NCBI RefSeq assembly: GCF_009857475.1
Contig: NZ_WWCJ01000016.1
Coordinates: forward strand, 53,356 to 117,355
DNA: 64,000 nucleotides
Source: Pseudoduganella guangdongensis
GTDB lineage: Bacteria; Pseudomonadota; Gammaproteobacteria; Burkholderiales; Burkholderiaceae_D
Direction of reading: 5' to 3'
The translations under genes and the position numbers were made by a program. The notes under the pieces are model-generated. The model ran no database searches and was not told where the DNA came from. It saw nothing but the letters and a program-made list of their open reading frames with translations. This document shows, in pieces, positions 51,413 through 61,008 of the stretch. Numbering within the stretch: position 1 is the stretch's first letter; the number at the start of each line of letters is the position of its first letter.

Positions 51413-52723
51413 TTATTCAAATGGGTGGCGCAGGACGATGGTCTCTTCGCGGTCAGGACCGGTCGATACCATGTCGATCGGCACGCCGACCACTTCTTCG
51501 ATACGCTTAATGTAGGCGCGCGCGGCTGCCGGCAGCGCTTCCATCGACTTGGCGCCGACGGTGCTGTCGGTCCAGCCAGGCATTTCTTCGTAGATCGGCT
51601 GGCACAGGGCCGCGTCTTCGGCGCCGACCGGGAAGATGTCGACCTGCTTGCCGTTGATGGTGTAGCCGGTGCAGATCTTCAGGGTTTCCAGGCCGTCCAG
51701 CACGTCCAGCTTGGTCAGGCACATGCCCGACACGCCGTTGATCTGCACCGAGCGGCGCAGCAGCGCTGCATCGAACCAGCCGCAACGACGGGCACGGCCG
51801 GTCACGGTGCCGAACTCATGGCCCACGGACGACAGGTGGTGGCCCACGCCGGCATCGGTCGGCAGTTCGGATGGGAACGGGCCGGAACCAACGCGGGTGG
51901 TGTAGGCCTTGGTGATGCCCAGGATGTAGTGCAGCATGCCAGGGCCGACGCCGGCGCCGGCAGCGGCGTTACCCGCCACGCAGTTCGACGAGGTAACGAA
52001 CGGGTAGGTGCCGTGGTCGACGTCCAGCAGCGAGCCTTGCGCGCCTTCGAACAGCAGCGAGCCGCCGGCCTTGTGGGTGGCGTACAGCGCGGACGACACG
52101 TCGGTCACCATCGGGCGCAGGCGCGGCACGTAGGCCAGCGCGTCGTCCAGGGTCTTCTGGTAGTCGATCTTCGGCGCTTTGAGGTAGGTTTCCAGGACGT
52201 GGTTATGGTAGTCCAGGTTCTCTTTCAGCTTCTCGGCGAAACGCTCGGCGTTCAGCAGGTCGGCCACGCGGATCGCGCGACGGGCGACCTTGTCTTCGTA
52301 GGCCGGGCCGATGCCCTTGCCGGTGGTGCCGATCTTGGCGGCGCCGCGCGCGGCTTCACGTGCCGCATCCAGTGCGGTGTGGTAAGGCAGGATGACCGGG
52401 CAAGCCTCGGAAATCTTCAGGCGCGAAGACACTTCCACGCCAGCCGCTTCCAGCTTGTCGATTTCGCGCAGCACGTCGGGCACGGACAGCACCACGCCGT
52501 TGCCGATGTAGCAGGCCACGCCTGGGCGCATGATGCCCGAAGGGATCAGCTGCAGGGCGGTCTTGACGCCGCCGATCACGAGGGTGTGGCCCGCGTTGTG
52601 GCCGCCCTGGAAGCGCACCACGCCCTGGGCGTGTTCGGTCAGCCAGTCGACGATTTTGCCTTTGCCTTCATCGCCCCACTGGGTGCCGATAACAACAACG
52701 TTCTTTGCAGTTTTGTTTGACAT
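51413..52723 (-). CDS. purA: Adenylosuccinate synthetase
   Basis: The ATG at 52723 gives 436 residues. GTQWGDEGKGK at the start is the GTP-binding loop, with GGHNAGHTL, GTTGKGIGPAYEDK and GVGHHLSSVG also present. It forms adenylosuccinate from IMP and aspartate. Confidence 0.98.
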   Translation of the reverse strand: MSNKTAKNVVVIGTQWGDEGKGKIVDWLTEHAQGVVRFQGGHNAGHTLVIGGVKTALQLIPSGIMRPGVACYIGNGVVLSVPDVLREIDKLEAAGVEVSSRLKISEACPVILPYHTALDAAREAARGAAKIGTTGKGIGPAYEDKVARRAIRVADLLNAERFAEKLKENLDYHNHVLETYLKAPKIDYQKTLDDALAYVPRLRPMVTDVSSALYATHKAGGSLLFEGAQGSLLDVDHGTYPFVTSSNCVAGNAAAGAGVGPGMLHYILGITKAYTTRVGSGPFPSELPTDAGVGHHLSSVGHEFGTVTGRARRCGWFDAALLRRSVQINGVSGMCLTKLDVLDGLETLKICTGYTINGKQVDIFPVGAEDAALCQPIYEEMPGWTDSTVGAKSMEALPAAARAYIKRIEEVVGVPIDMVSTGPDREETIVLRHPFE

Positions 52724-52728
52724 CACAA

Positions 52729-53889
52729 TTAACCTAAGTTTTTGAGAATCCAGTTACTACCACTTTCGTCGAGCACCAGCGCGCGATCGCACTCGAACTC
52801 GTCCTGTTCATTGCTGTGACCCGGCAGGGACTGGATCACAACCTCGCCGGCCTTGCGCAGCTCGGCGATCTTTTCCTTCAGCTCCGGCGCATTGCCCCAC
52901 GGCGCGCGGATCGAATGCTTGCGCTCGGCGGTCGGCAGCAGGCGCGCCAGCTCGCGCAGGTCGAGCGAGAAGCCGGTGGCCGGACGCGCGCGGCCGAAAG
53001 CCTCGCCCACGTGGTCGTAGCGCCCGCCCCGCGCCACCGCGTTCGGCAGGCCCGGCACGTACAGCGCGAACATGGCGCCGCTCTCGTACTGGTAGCCGCG
53101 CAGGTCGGCCAGGTCGATCGCCACGTCGGCGCGGCCGATGGCCGATGCCGCCAGCGCCGCCAGTTCGGCCAGCGCGTGGGTGATGCCCGGCAGCGCCGGC
53201 AACGCTTCGCGCGCGCGCTTCAGTACGTCCACGTCGCCGTACAGGCTTGGCAAGGCCAAGAGCGCGGCGCGCGTCGTTTCGTTGTACTTGGCGGTCTGCT
53301 GCTGCAGGCCCGGCACATCCTTCGCGCGCAACAGCTGCACGATGGCGTCGTAGTCTTTTTTCGCCGCCGCATCCTGCTCCAGGATCGCGTGCAGCACGCC
53401 GACGTGGGTCAGGTCCAGGCGCACCTCGGTGAAGCCGGCCAGGGCCAGCGAACCGAGCGCCAGCTCCTGGATCTCGGCGTCCGCTTCCAGGCCGGCATGG
53501 CCGTAGATCTCGGCGCCGATCTGGAACGGCTCGCGCGTGGCGTGCAGGCCGGACGGGCGCGTGTGCAGCACCGAGCCGGCATAGCACAGGCGCGTCACCG
53601 TGGCGCGGTTCAACAGGTGGGCGTCGATGCGCGCCACTTGCGTCGTCATGTCGGCGCGCAGGCCCAGCATGCGGCCGGAAATCTGGTCCACCAGCTTGAA
53701 GGTGCGCAAGTCGGTGTCGGCGCCGGCGCCGGTCATCAAGGACTCCACGTACTCCAGCATCGGAGGCATGACCAGCTCGTAGCCGTACAGCCGGAAGTTA
53801 TCCAGCATCAGGCGGCGCAACTCCTCGATCTTGCGTGCTTCGGACGGCAAGACGTCGGCAATGTATTCAGGCAGAAGCCAATTCGGCAT
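52729..53889 (-). CDS. hisZ: ATP phosphoribosyltransferase regulatory subunit
   Basis: A 386-residue class-II aminoacyl-tRNA synthetase-like protein (LPEYIADVLPSEARKIEELR, VMPPMLEYVESL and RADMTTQVARI). This HisRS paralogue supports the short HisG enzyme. It lies 5 bases before purA. Confidence 0.95.
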   Translation of the reverse strand: MPNWLLPEYIADVLPSEARKIEELRRLMLDNFRLYGYELVMPPMLEYVESLMTGAGADTDLRTFKLVDQISGRMLGLRADMTTQVARIDAHLLNRATVTRLCYAGSVLHTRPSGLHATREPFQIGAEIYGHAGLEADAEIQELALGSLALAGFTEVRLDLTHVGVLHAILEQDAAAKKDYDAIVQLLRAKDVPGLQQQTAKYNETTRAALLALPSLYGDVDVLKRAREALPALPGITHALAELAALAASAIGRADVAIDLADLRGYQYESGAMFALYVPGLPNAVARGGRYDHVGEAFGRARPATGFSLDLRELARLLPTAERKHSIRAPWGNAPELKEKIAELRKAGEVVIQSLPGHSNEQDEFECDRALVLDESGSNWILKNLG

Positions 53890-54014
53890 GGTTGGTGCTA
53901 TTGAAATATAAACAATGCAGGCGCGGCTGCGCGCCCCGAAAACCGGAGAACCAAACCGCGTATTTTACGCGAATTTGCTGCAATGCAGGTGGAAATTTGA
54001 GGCTGCTGGAACAG

Positions 54015-54083
54015 TAAACCCGGAAACCGGAAAACCAGGGGACGACCTGCGGGTCGGACCCTGGTTTCCGGTTTCCGGGTTTA
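54015..54083. repeat. Inverted repeat after hflC, REP-like
   Basis: TAAACCCGGAAACCGGAAAA CCAGGG on the left pairs with CCCTGGTTTCCGGTTTCCGG GTTTA on the right. Related in style to the element at 43984-44096 (same outer GGGTTTA arm). It may end the hflC transcript. Confidence 0.8.
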
Positions 54084-54089
54084 AGAGCC

Positions 54090-54965
54090 TTACTTGCCCG
54101 AGCCCGGGTTCTTGAAGTACTTGAAGAAGTCCGACTGCGGATCGACCAGCATCACGTCAGCCTTGCTCTTGAAGGAGGCGCGATACGCTTCCAGCGAGCG
54201 GTAGAACTTGTAGAACTCCGGATTGCGGCCGAAGGCCTCGGCATAGATCTGGGAGGCTTTCGCATCGCCCTCGCCCTTGATCTTCTCCGCCTCGCGGTAA
54301 GCCTCGGCCAGGATCACGGTGCGCTGCTTGTCGGCGTCGGCGCGGATCTGCTCCGATTCCGCGGAACCGGTGGAACGCGCCTCGTTGGCCACGCGCACGC
54401 GCTCGGCCTTCATGCGCTCGTACACCGAGTTGTTGATCTGCTCAACATAGTCCACGCGCTTCAGGCGCACATCGACGATTTCCACGCCGATCTGCTTGGC
54501 CTCGTCCACCACCTTGCTGCGGATCGACTCCATCACCTTGCCGCGCTGGCCCGAAATCACTTCACGCACGGTGCGCTTGGTGATTTCATCGTTCAGCGCC
54601 GCCTTGACGATCTGCTGCATGCGGTCGCCGGCGCGGTTATCGTCGCCGCCGAAGGACACGAAGTACAGGCGCGGCTCGGTCACGCGCCATTTGACGAAGG
54701 CATCCACCAGGATGTTCATTTTTTCGGCGGTGATGAAGCGGTCGGCTTCTTTCGGGTCCAGGGTCTGGATGCGCTTGTCCAGGTACACCACGTTCTGGAA
54801 CGGCGGCGGCAGCTTGAAGTGCAGGCCAGGCTCGGAAATCACCTGCTTCACTTCACCCAGCGCGAACACGATGGCGTACTTGCGCTGGTCCACCACGAAC
54901 ACCGTAGAGGACAGCAGCATCAGGGCGATAAAGCCCGTAATCAGAATGGTTACTAAGCGGTTCAT
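54090..54965 (-). CDS. hflC: HflC, modulator of FtsH
   Basis: A 291-residue SPFH/Band-7 protein with one N-terminal membrane segment (LVTILITGFIALMLLSSTVF). The ARSTGSAESEQIRADADKQR and GDAKASQIYAEAFGRNPEFY stretches are conserved. With HflK it restrains FtsH. Its start overlaps the hflK stop. Confidence 0.97.
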   Translation of the reverse strand: MNRLVTILITGFIALMLLSSTVFVVDQRKYAIVFALGEVKQVISEPGLHFKLPPPFQNVVYLDKRIQTLDPKEADRFITAEKMNILVDAFVKWRVTEPRLYFVSFGGDDNRAGDRMQQIVKAALNDEITKRTVREVISGQRGKVMESIRSKVVDEAKQIGVEIVDVRLKRVDYVEQINNSVYERMKAERVRVANEARSTGSAESEQIRADADKQRTVILAEAYREAEKIKGEGDAKASQIYAEAFGRNPEFYKFYRSLEAYRASFKSKADVMLVDPQSDFFKYFKNPGSGK

Positions 54966-56251
54966 TAACGGCCCTCCCGGTCACGGGACGATTCACGCGA
55001 GCGGCTATCACGGCGGCTCGTGTCGGTAGTCGGTTCCGGCAGCAACACGGCGGTCGGCGGCTGCGCGGTCACACTGGCGGCGCGCCCCTCGGTCGCGGCC
55101 ACTTGCGCGATCAGCTTGTCCAGCGGCAGGTACAGCAGGTTGCTGCCGGCCTTGGAGTCCACCATCACCTTGCTGGTGTTGGCGAAGATCTGCTGCATGG
55201 TGTCGATGTACATGCGGTCGCGCGTCACGGCCGGCGCCTTCTGGTACTCGGCCAGCACGGACTTGAAGCGGTCGGCATTACCGGTCGCGTTCTGCACGGA
55301 CTGGGCGCGGTAGGCTTCGGCTTCCTGGATCAGGCGGAATGCCGCGCCGCGCGCTTTCGGCACGATGTCGTTGGCGTACGCCTGGCCTTCATTCTTCTGG
55401 CGCTCGCGGTCCTGGCCCGCTTTCACCGCGTCGTCGAAGGCGGCCTGCACCTGCTCCGGCGGCTGCACGCCCTGCATCGTCACATTGGTCACTTGCGCGC
55501 CCGAGTTATAGCGGTCCAGGATCGACTGCATCAGGGCCTGGGTGTCGTTGGCCACCTTCTCGCGGCCTTCGTACAGCACGAAGTCCATCTTGCTGCGGCC
55601 CACCACTTCGCGGATGGCCGTCTCGGCCACCTGGCGCACGGTGTCCTCCGCGTCGCGGTTGGAGTACAGCCAGTCGAAGGCCTTCTTCACCTTGTACTGC
55701 ACGGCGAACTGGATGTCGATGATGTTCTCGTCCTCGGTCAGCATCAGCGCTTCGGAAGCCATCTTGGTTTTCGCGCTGCCGCGATAACCCACTTCCACCG
55801 TGCGCACGGTCGACACGTTGACGGTTTCATTATTCTGGAACGGGTACGGCCAGCGCCAGTTGAAGCCGGCCGGCGTCTCGTGGCTGAATTTGCCGAAGGT
55901 GGTCACCACGCCGGTCTGGCCTTCCTGCACGATGAAGGCGCCGGAAGCGAGCCACACCAGCGCCGCCACCGAGGCGACCGCGCCAAAGGTGATGCCGGCG
56001 CCCTTCATATTGTCGCCACCGCCACCGCCGCCGCCACCGCCGTTGCCGCGATTCTTGCCGCCGCCGAACAGGCCGTTCAGGCGCTGGTTGAAGTCGCGCC
56101 AGAGCTGATCGAGGTCCGGCGGGCCTTCGCCGGGCTTTTTGCCTTCCTGGGCCTTGCGGTTGTCCTTGTCCTTGTCCTTGTCGTTGCCCCAGTTATGGTC
56201 GTTCAAGGACAGCTTCAGGCCTAGTCTTTTCTTGAGAGAGGAAAAAGGCAT
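54965..56251 (-). CDS. hflK: HflK, modulator of FtsH
   Basis: A 428-residue SPFH protein. A Gly-rich cytoplasmic head (GGGKNRGNGGGGGGGGG), one membrane segment (AGITFGAVASVAALVWLASG) and the Band-7 domain follow in order. A basic tail (SRRDSRSRESSRDREGR) ends the protein. Forms a large cage complex with HflC around FtsH. Confidence 0.97.
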   Translation of the reverse strand: MPFSSLKKRLGLKLSLNDHNWGNDKDKDKDNRKAQEGKKPGEGPPDLDQLWRDFNQRLNGLFGGGKNRGNGGGGGGGGGDNMKGAGITFGAVASVAALVWLASGAFIVQEGQTGVVTTFGKFSHETPAGFNWRWPYPFQNNETVNVSTVRTVEVGYRGSAKTKMASEALMLTEDENIIDIQFAVQYKVKKAFDWLYSNRDAEDTVRQVAETAIREVVGRSKMDFVLYEGREKVANDTQALMQSILDRYNSGAQVTNVTMQGVQPPEQVQAAFDDAVKAGQDRERQKNEGQAYANDIVPKARGAAFRLIQEAEAYRAQSVQNATGNADRFKSVLAEYQKAPAVTRDRMYIDTMQQIFANTSKVMVDSKAGSNLLYLPLDKLIAQVAATEGRAASVTAQPPTAVLLPEPTTDTSRRDSRSRESSRDREGR

Positions 56252-56258
56252 ATTTTTC

Positions 56259-57404
56259 TTAGTGAGATCCTACTTGGGTAAAGGTGAGAATACTGTCCGG
56301 CGCCAGCTCCTCTTTGGGGTTGGCGAGCGCTTCCTGCTCATCCCGTGCTGCCTCACAGATCGCCTCGCGCAGCAGGTCCAGGCCGGACCCGGTGCGTGCG
56401 CTGATGAATACGCGGGAAATCTTATCATATTCATTTCGTTCGACCGTCGGCTCCAGGCCGGCCGCGTCGATCTTGTTCCACACCAGGATCTGCGGGATGT
56501 GGTCGGCGCCGATTTCGCGCAGCACCAGGTTGACCTGTTCGATCTGCTCCATGCGGCTGGGCGAGGCGCCGTCCACCACGTGCAGCAGCAAGTCGGCGTG
56601 GATGGTCTCCTCCAGCGTGGCGCGGAAAGCCGCCACCAGCTGGTGCGGCAGTTCGCGCACGAAGCCGACCGTGTCCGACAGGACCACATTGCCGATTTCC
56701 TCGCCCATGTAGACGCGGCGCGACGTGGTGTCGAGGGTCGCGAACAACTGGTCCGCCACGTAGACGCCGGCCTTGGTCAGCGTATTGAACAGGGTCGATT
56801 TGCCGGCATTGGTATAGCCGACCAGGGACACCGAGAAAGTATGGTTGCGGCCGCGCGCGCGGCGCTGGGTCTCATGCTGCTTGCGCAGCTTGGCCAGTTT
56901 GGCGCGCAGCATCTTGACCCGTTCGCCCAACAGGCGGCGGTCGGTCTCGAGCTGGGTTTCCCCCGGGCCGCGCAGGCCGATACCGCCCTTCTGGCGTTCC
57001 AAGTGGGTCCAGCCGCGCACCAGGCGCGTGGCCAGGTGCTGCAACTGGGCCAGTTCGACCTGCACCTTGCCCTCGTGGCTTTGCGCGCGCTGCGCAAAGA
57101 TATCGAGGATCAGGCTGGTGCGGTCGAGCACCCGCACTTGCAGGCGTTTTTCCAGATTGCGCTGCTGGGCTGGGGACAGCGCATGATTGAAGATGACGAT
57201 CTCGAGCTTGTGGTCCTGCACCGCCAGGCCGATTTCGTCGGCCTTGCCGGTGCCGACGAAATACGCCGCATCCGGCGCCGAGCGCTTACCGGTAATGGTG
57301 GTGACAGGCTCTGCGCCCGCTGAGCGGGCCAACAGCATCAACTCCTCGATACTGGCAGCAAAGTCGCCCTGACCGAAATCTACCCCGACTAAAGCTGCAC
57401 GCAT
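56259..57404 (-). CDS. hflX: HflX, ribosome-associated GTPase
   Basis: A 381-residue GTPase. The N-terminal HflX domain precedes GRNHTFSVSLVGYTNAGKST (G1), DTVGFVRELP (G3) and VWNKID (G4). It splits stalled ribosomes under stress. The start is 10 bases after the hfq stop. Confidence 0.96.
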   Translation of the reverse strand: MRAALVGVDFGQGDFAASIEELMLLARSAGAEPVTTITGKRSAPDAAYFVGTGKADEIGLAVQDHKLEIVIFNHALSPAQQRNLEKRLQVRVLDRTSLILDIFAQRAQSHEGKVQVELAQLQHLATRLVRGWTHLERQKGGIGLRGPGETQLETDRRLLGERVKMLRAKLAKLRKQHETQRRARGRNHTFSVSLVGYTNAGKSTLFNTLTKAGVYVADQLFATLDTTSRRVYMGEEIGNVVLSDTVGFVRELPHQLVAAFRATLEETIHADLLLHVVDGASPSRMEQIEQVNLVLREIGADHIPQILVWNKIDAAGLEPTVERNEYDKISRVFISARTGSGLDLLREAICEAARDEQEALANPKEELAPDSILTFTQVGSH

Positions 57405-57414
57405 ACGTTGGGGC

Positions 57415-57660
57415 TTACTCCGCTGCCTCGGAGGAATTGTCGATGTTCAGGTTCACGGCGCGGGCAGGCACCACGGTGGAAATCGCATGTTTGTACACCA
57501 TCTGGGTGACGGTGTTACGCAGCAGTACCACATACTGGTCGAAAGACTCGATATGGCCCTGCAGCTTGATGCCGTTGACCAGGTAGATCGAGACTGGAAC
57601 GTGCTCTTTGCGCAGCGCGTTCAGGAATGGGTCTTGTAACAATTGCCCTTTATTGCTCAT
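57415..57660 (-). CDS. hfq: RNA chaperone Hfq
   Basis: An 81-residue protein with the Sm1 motif (VPVSIYLVNGIKLQGHIESF) and the Sm2 motif YKHAIST. It pairs small RNAs with target mRNAs. Confidence 0.98.
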   Translation of the reverse strand: MSNKGQLLQDPFLNALRKEHVPVSIYLVNGIKLQGHIESFDQYVVLLRNTVTQMVYKHAISTVVPARAVNLNIDNSSEAAE

Positions 57661-57830
57661 AACAGCTCCGTTTTATGTTGTTGTGTACGAAATGGAGACG
57701 CTGCGCCTAAATTTCAAGTGCTGCTGGGGATGCTCCAAGGATACTGTACCTTGTTTTGTCAATTTTTGCAGAAACTTAAAGGGGGGCGGGCCCCTCTTTA
57801 AGCCCCGCTTAAAGCGGAATGCCCGCTTTT

Positions 57831-59174
57831 TCAGCCTTCGCGCTTGTCGAAAGGATTCTTGCCATTACGCAATTCAATGCGCAGCGGGGTGCCGACCAGT
57901 TTGAAGGTATCGCGGAAATGCTTCTCCAGGTAGCGCTTGTACGGCTCGGAGATCGCATCCAGCGAATTGCCGTGGATAACAATGATCGGCGGGTTCTGGC
58001 CGCCCTGGTGCGCATAGCGCATTTTCGGACGGGTGCCGGCCTTGCGCTTCGGCTCCTGCTTCTCGATCGCTTCCTGCAGGGCGCGCGTCAGCTTCGGCGT
58101 CGGCAGGTTGGCCGTGGCGGCGGCGTAGGCGCCGTTCACGGATTTCATCAGCGGGCCGATGCCGGAACCGCGCAGGGCCGAGATGAAGTGGGTGTTGGCG
58201 AAGGACAGGAAGTCCAGCTTGCGGTCCATGTCCATCTTCACCTGGTCGCGGTCGTCCGACTGCAGGCCGTCCCACTTGTTGACCGCCACCACCAGGGCGC
58301 GGCCCGATTCCAGGATGAAGCCGGCGATGTGGGCGTCCTGCTCCGAGATGTCTTGCTGCGCGTCGAGCATCAGGATCACCACGTTGGCTTCCGAAATCGA
58401 CTGCAGCGTCTTCACCACCGAGAACTTCTCGATCGCTTCAAACACTTTGCCGCGGCGGCGGATGCCGGCGGTGTCGATCAGGGTGTACTGGCGGCCGTCG
58501 CGCTCGAACGGGATTTCGATCGAATCGCGGGTGGTGCCCGGCATGTCGAAAGCGATCACGCGCTCTTCGCCCACCAGGGTGTTGATCAGGGTCGATTTGC
58601 CCACGTTCGGGCGGCCCACCAGGGCGATCTTCACGCCGCGGTCCTGCGGCAGCAGTTCTTCCTCGTCGGCCGGACGGCCGGCAAAGGCCTTGTCCAGCGC
58701 TTCCTGCACCAGGTCGTGCACGCCGTCGCCATGGGCGCCGGAAATCGCGTACGGGTCGCCCAGGCCCAGTTCATAAAAGTCCGACACGGCGGCGGTGTAG
58801 CGCATGCCTTCGGCCTTGTTTACCACCAGCAGCACCGGACGGCCGGATTTGCGCAGGAAATCGGTAATCGTCTTGTCGTGCGGGGTCATGCCCTGGCGGC
58901 CATCCACCAGGAACACCACCACGTCGGCTTCCGCCACGGCCTGCTTGGTCTGCAGGGCCATCTGGAACATGATGCCTTCCTTGGCGACCGGCTCGAAACC
59001 GCCGGTATCGATGACCAGGAACGGGCGATTGCCGACGCGGCCCTCGCCGTAGTGACGATCGCGCGTCAGGCCAGGGAGGTCCGCCACCAGCGCATCGCGC
59101 GAGCGGGTCAGTCGATTGAATAAGGTCGATTTCCCGACGTTCGGGCGACCTACGAGTGCAATTACCGGCTTCAT
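57831..59174 (-). CDS. der: Ribosome-assembly GTPase Der (EngA)
   Basis: The ATG at 59174 gives 447 residues with two tandem GTPase domains (VGRPNVGKSTLFNRLT and VGRPNVGKSTLINTLV) and a C-terminal KH-like domain. It acts in 50S subunit assembly. Confidence 0.98.
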   Translation of the reverse strand: MKPVIALVGRPNVGKSTLFNRLTRSRDALVADLPGLTRDRHYGEGRVGNRPFLVIDTGGFEPVAKEGIMFQMALQTKQAVAEADVVVFLVDGRQGMTPHDKTITDFLRKSGRPVLLVVNKAEGMRYTAAVSDFYELGLGDPYAISGAHGDGVHDLVQEALDKAFAGRPADEEELLPQDRGVKIALVGRPNVGKSTLINTLVGEERVIAFDMPGTTRDSIEIPFERDGRQYTLIDTAGIRRRGKVFEAIEKFSVVKTLQSISEANVVILMLDAQQDISEQDAHIAGFILESGRALVVAVNKWDGLQSDDRDQVKMDMDRKLDFLSFANTHFISALRGSGIGPLMKSVNGAYAAATANLPTPKLTRALQEAIEKQEPKRKAGTRPKMRYAHQGGQNPPIIVIHGNSLDAISEPYKRYLEKHFRDTFKLVGTPLRIELRNGKNPFDKREG

Positions 59175-59181
59175 ATTGTTT

Positions 59182-60339
59182 TTATTCGACCGCGATAGCG
59201 GCCACTGTCCCATTCTGGGTTTGTAAAATCACATTCGAACCTGCCACCACGGGCGCCGCCTTGATGGCGCCGCCGCCGGTGGCGATCCGACCTAATACCG
59301 TGCCATCTTCCCGCGACAGGAAGTGCACATAGCCCTCCAGGTCGCCCACGGCCACGAAACGGCCGTAAGAGACAGGAGCGGACAAGCGGCGGTAAGCCAG
59401 CTTGTCGTTTTTCCAGGCCGAGGCGCCGCCTTCGCGCGCAAAGGCCTGCACGGCGCCCTTCTCGTCCGACACGAAGACGAAGCGCTGGTCCACGCCCACG
59501 CCCACGTCCGACGATGCCGGCTTGCTCCAGCGCGCCACGCCGGTGGCCAGGTCCAGGCAGCCCACCTTGCCCTGGTAGCTCACCGCGCACAGGTCGCCCT
59601 CGTACACGGCCGGCGTGCCGCTGATGTCGGACACGCGTTCCAGCTCGGTGGCGCCGCGCGGCTCGGACAGCGGCGCTTCAAAGCGCGGCACGCCGTTGGT
59701 CAGCGCCAGCGCCAGGATGCGGCCGGCAGGCTGCGCCGAATAGACGTTGCCGTTGGCGATCACCAGGCCCGGCGTATTGCGCAGGGTCAGCGGCGGCGTC
59801 ACGCGCTGGATGAACCAGCGTTTCTTGCCATCGGCCGCATCGTAGGCGGTAACCTTGTTGTCGCCGGTGCGCACGATGACCACGTCGTTGCCGACCGCCG
59901 GCGCCGACAGGATCTCGCTCGATGCCTGCACTTCCCACAGCGCCTTGCCGGCGCCGTCGAAGGCCAGCAGCTTGCCCTTCTCGCCGCCCACCGCCACCAC
60001 CTGGCCGTTCGGGCTCACGCCCACGCCGGCGGTCAGGTCGGTCTTGGACTTGCTGCGCCACTGCACCTTGCCGCTGGCGGCGTCCAGGCGCTCGATAGTG
60101 CCGTCGGCATCGGCCACGAACACGCTGTTGTCGGCCAGCGCCGGCGAGAACACATGCACGCCGGCCTTGCCGATGCTGTGCTTCCACACGATGCGGGCCG
60201 GTACGCCCGGCTTCAGTTCTTCCAGCTTGGCCGGGGCGAACTTGTCCTCCTTGGCAAACGGATTGAGCTTGCTCATGGTGCTGCAGCCGGCAGCCGTTGC
60301 CAGGACGGCCAGCGCGATGATGGTACGGGTTGCACGCAT
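59182..60339 (-). CDS. bamB: Outer-membrane assembly lipoprotein BamB
   Basis: The ATG at 60339 gives 385 residues with a lipobox (LATAAGCS). PQQ-type beta-propeller repeats follow (NSVFVADADGTIERLDAASG, GKVQWRSK). Part of the Bam complex that inserts barrel proteins. Confidence 0.96.
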   Translation of the reverse strand: MRATRTIIALAVLATAAGCSTMSKLNPFAKEDKFAPAKLEELKPGVPARIVWKHSIGKAGVHVFSPALADNSVFVADADGTIERLDAASGKVQWRSKSKTDLTAGVGVSPNGQVVAVGGEKGKLLAFDGAGKALWEVQASSEILSAPAVGNDVVIVRTGDNKVTAYDAADGKKRWFIQRVTPPLTLRNTPGLVIANGNVYSAQPAGRILALALTNGVPRFEAPLSEPRGATELERVSDISGTPAVYEGDLCAVSYQGKVGCLDLATGVARWSKPASSDVGVGVDQRFVFVSDEKGAVQAFAREGGASAWKNDKLAYRRLSAPVSYGRFVAVGDLEGYVHFLSREDGTVLGRIATGGGAIKAAPVVAGSNVILQTQNGTVAAIAVE

Positions 60340-60343
60340 TGGG

Positions 60344-60991
60344 TTACGCTTTCTCTTCCGGCGCGGTGCCGCCGATGGATTCAAGTTTCAGCTGGATCAG
60401 CTGGCGGCCAGGGTTCTTCTTGTCGGCCGATTCGAGCGCGGCCAGATAGGCCTTGCGCGCGTCTTCCAGCTTGTTCTGCGCGGCCAGGATGTCGCCCTTG
60501 CGGTCTTCCACGGCGCTCTTGAACTGCGGCAGCGCGGCGCCCGCCAGCGCTTTCAGCGCGGCGTCGTAGGCCTTCTCGTCCAGCAGCACGCCGGCCAGGC
60601 GGATCGCGGCCACGTTCTTCTGCTCGTCGTTGCCGTGCGCGACCACCCACTCCAGTTGCGCCTTGGCCGACTTCAGGTCGTTGGCGTCGAAGGCCGATTT
60701 GGCGGCGGTCAGCGCGCCCAGCGCGGCGTAAGAAGAGCTGCCGAACTTGCTCTCGATATCGCTGGCCACGCGCAGCACCTTGGCGTTGTCCTTGGCGTTG
60801 GCGGCGCTCTGCAGTTCATCGAACAGCACCGACGCTTGCGCCGCCTGGTTGCGCTGGTAGTAGTTCCAGCCATTCCAGCCCGAATAGGCGGCCAGGCCGG
60901 CGATCACCACCCAGGTGGTCAGGTTGCCGTACTTCGCCCACCACGCCTTGATGGTAGCGAGCTGTTCTTGTTCTTCGAGATCGTATGCCAT
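60344..60991 (-). CDS. YfgM-like tetratricopeptide protein
   Basis: A 215-residue protein with a membrane segment (NLTTWVVIAGLAAYSGWNGW, about residues 22-41) and a periplasmic TPR-like region. It resembles YfgM, an ancillary SecYEG/chaperone-network protein. It lies between hisS and bamB as in other proteobacteria. Confidence 0.9.
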   Translation of the reverse strand: MAYDLEEQEQLATIKAWWAKYGNLTTWVVIAGLAAYSGWNGWNYYQRNQAAQASVLFDELQSAANAKDNAKVLRVASDIESKFGSSSYAALGALTAAKSAFDANDLKSAKAQLEWVVAHGNDEQKNVAAIRLAGVLLDEKAYDAALKALAGAALPQFKSAVEDRKGDILAAQNKLEDARKAYLAALESADKKNPGRQLIQLKLESIGGTAPEEKA

Positions 60992-61008
60992 GTTTCAGTC
61001 TTTATTTA

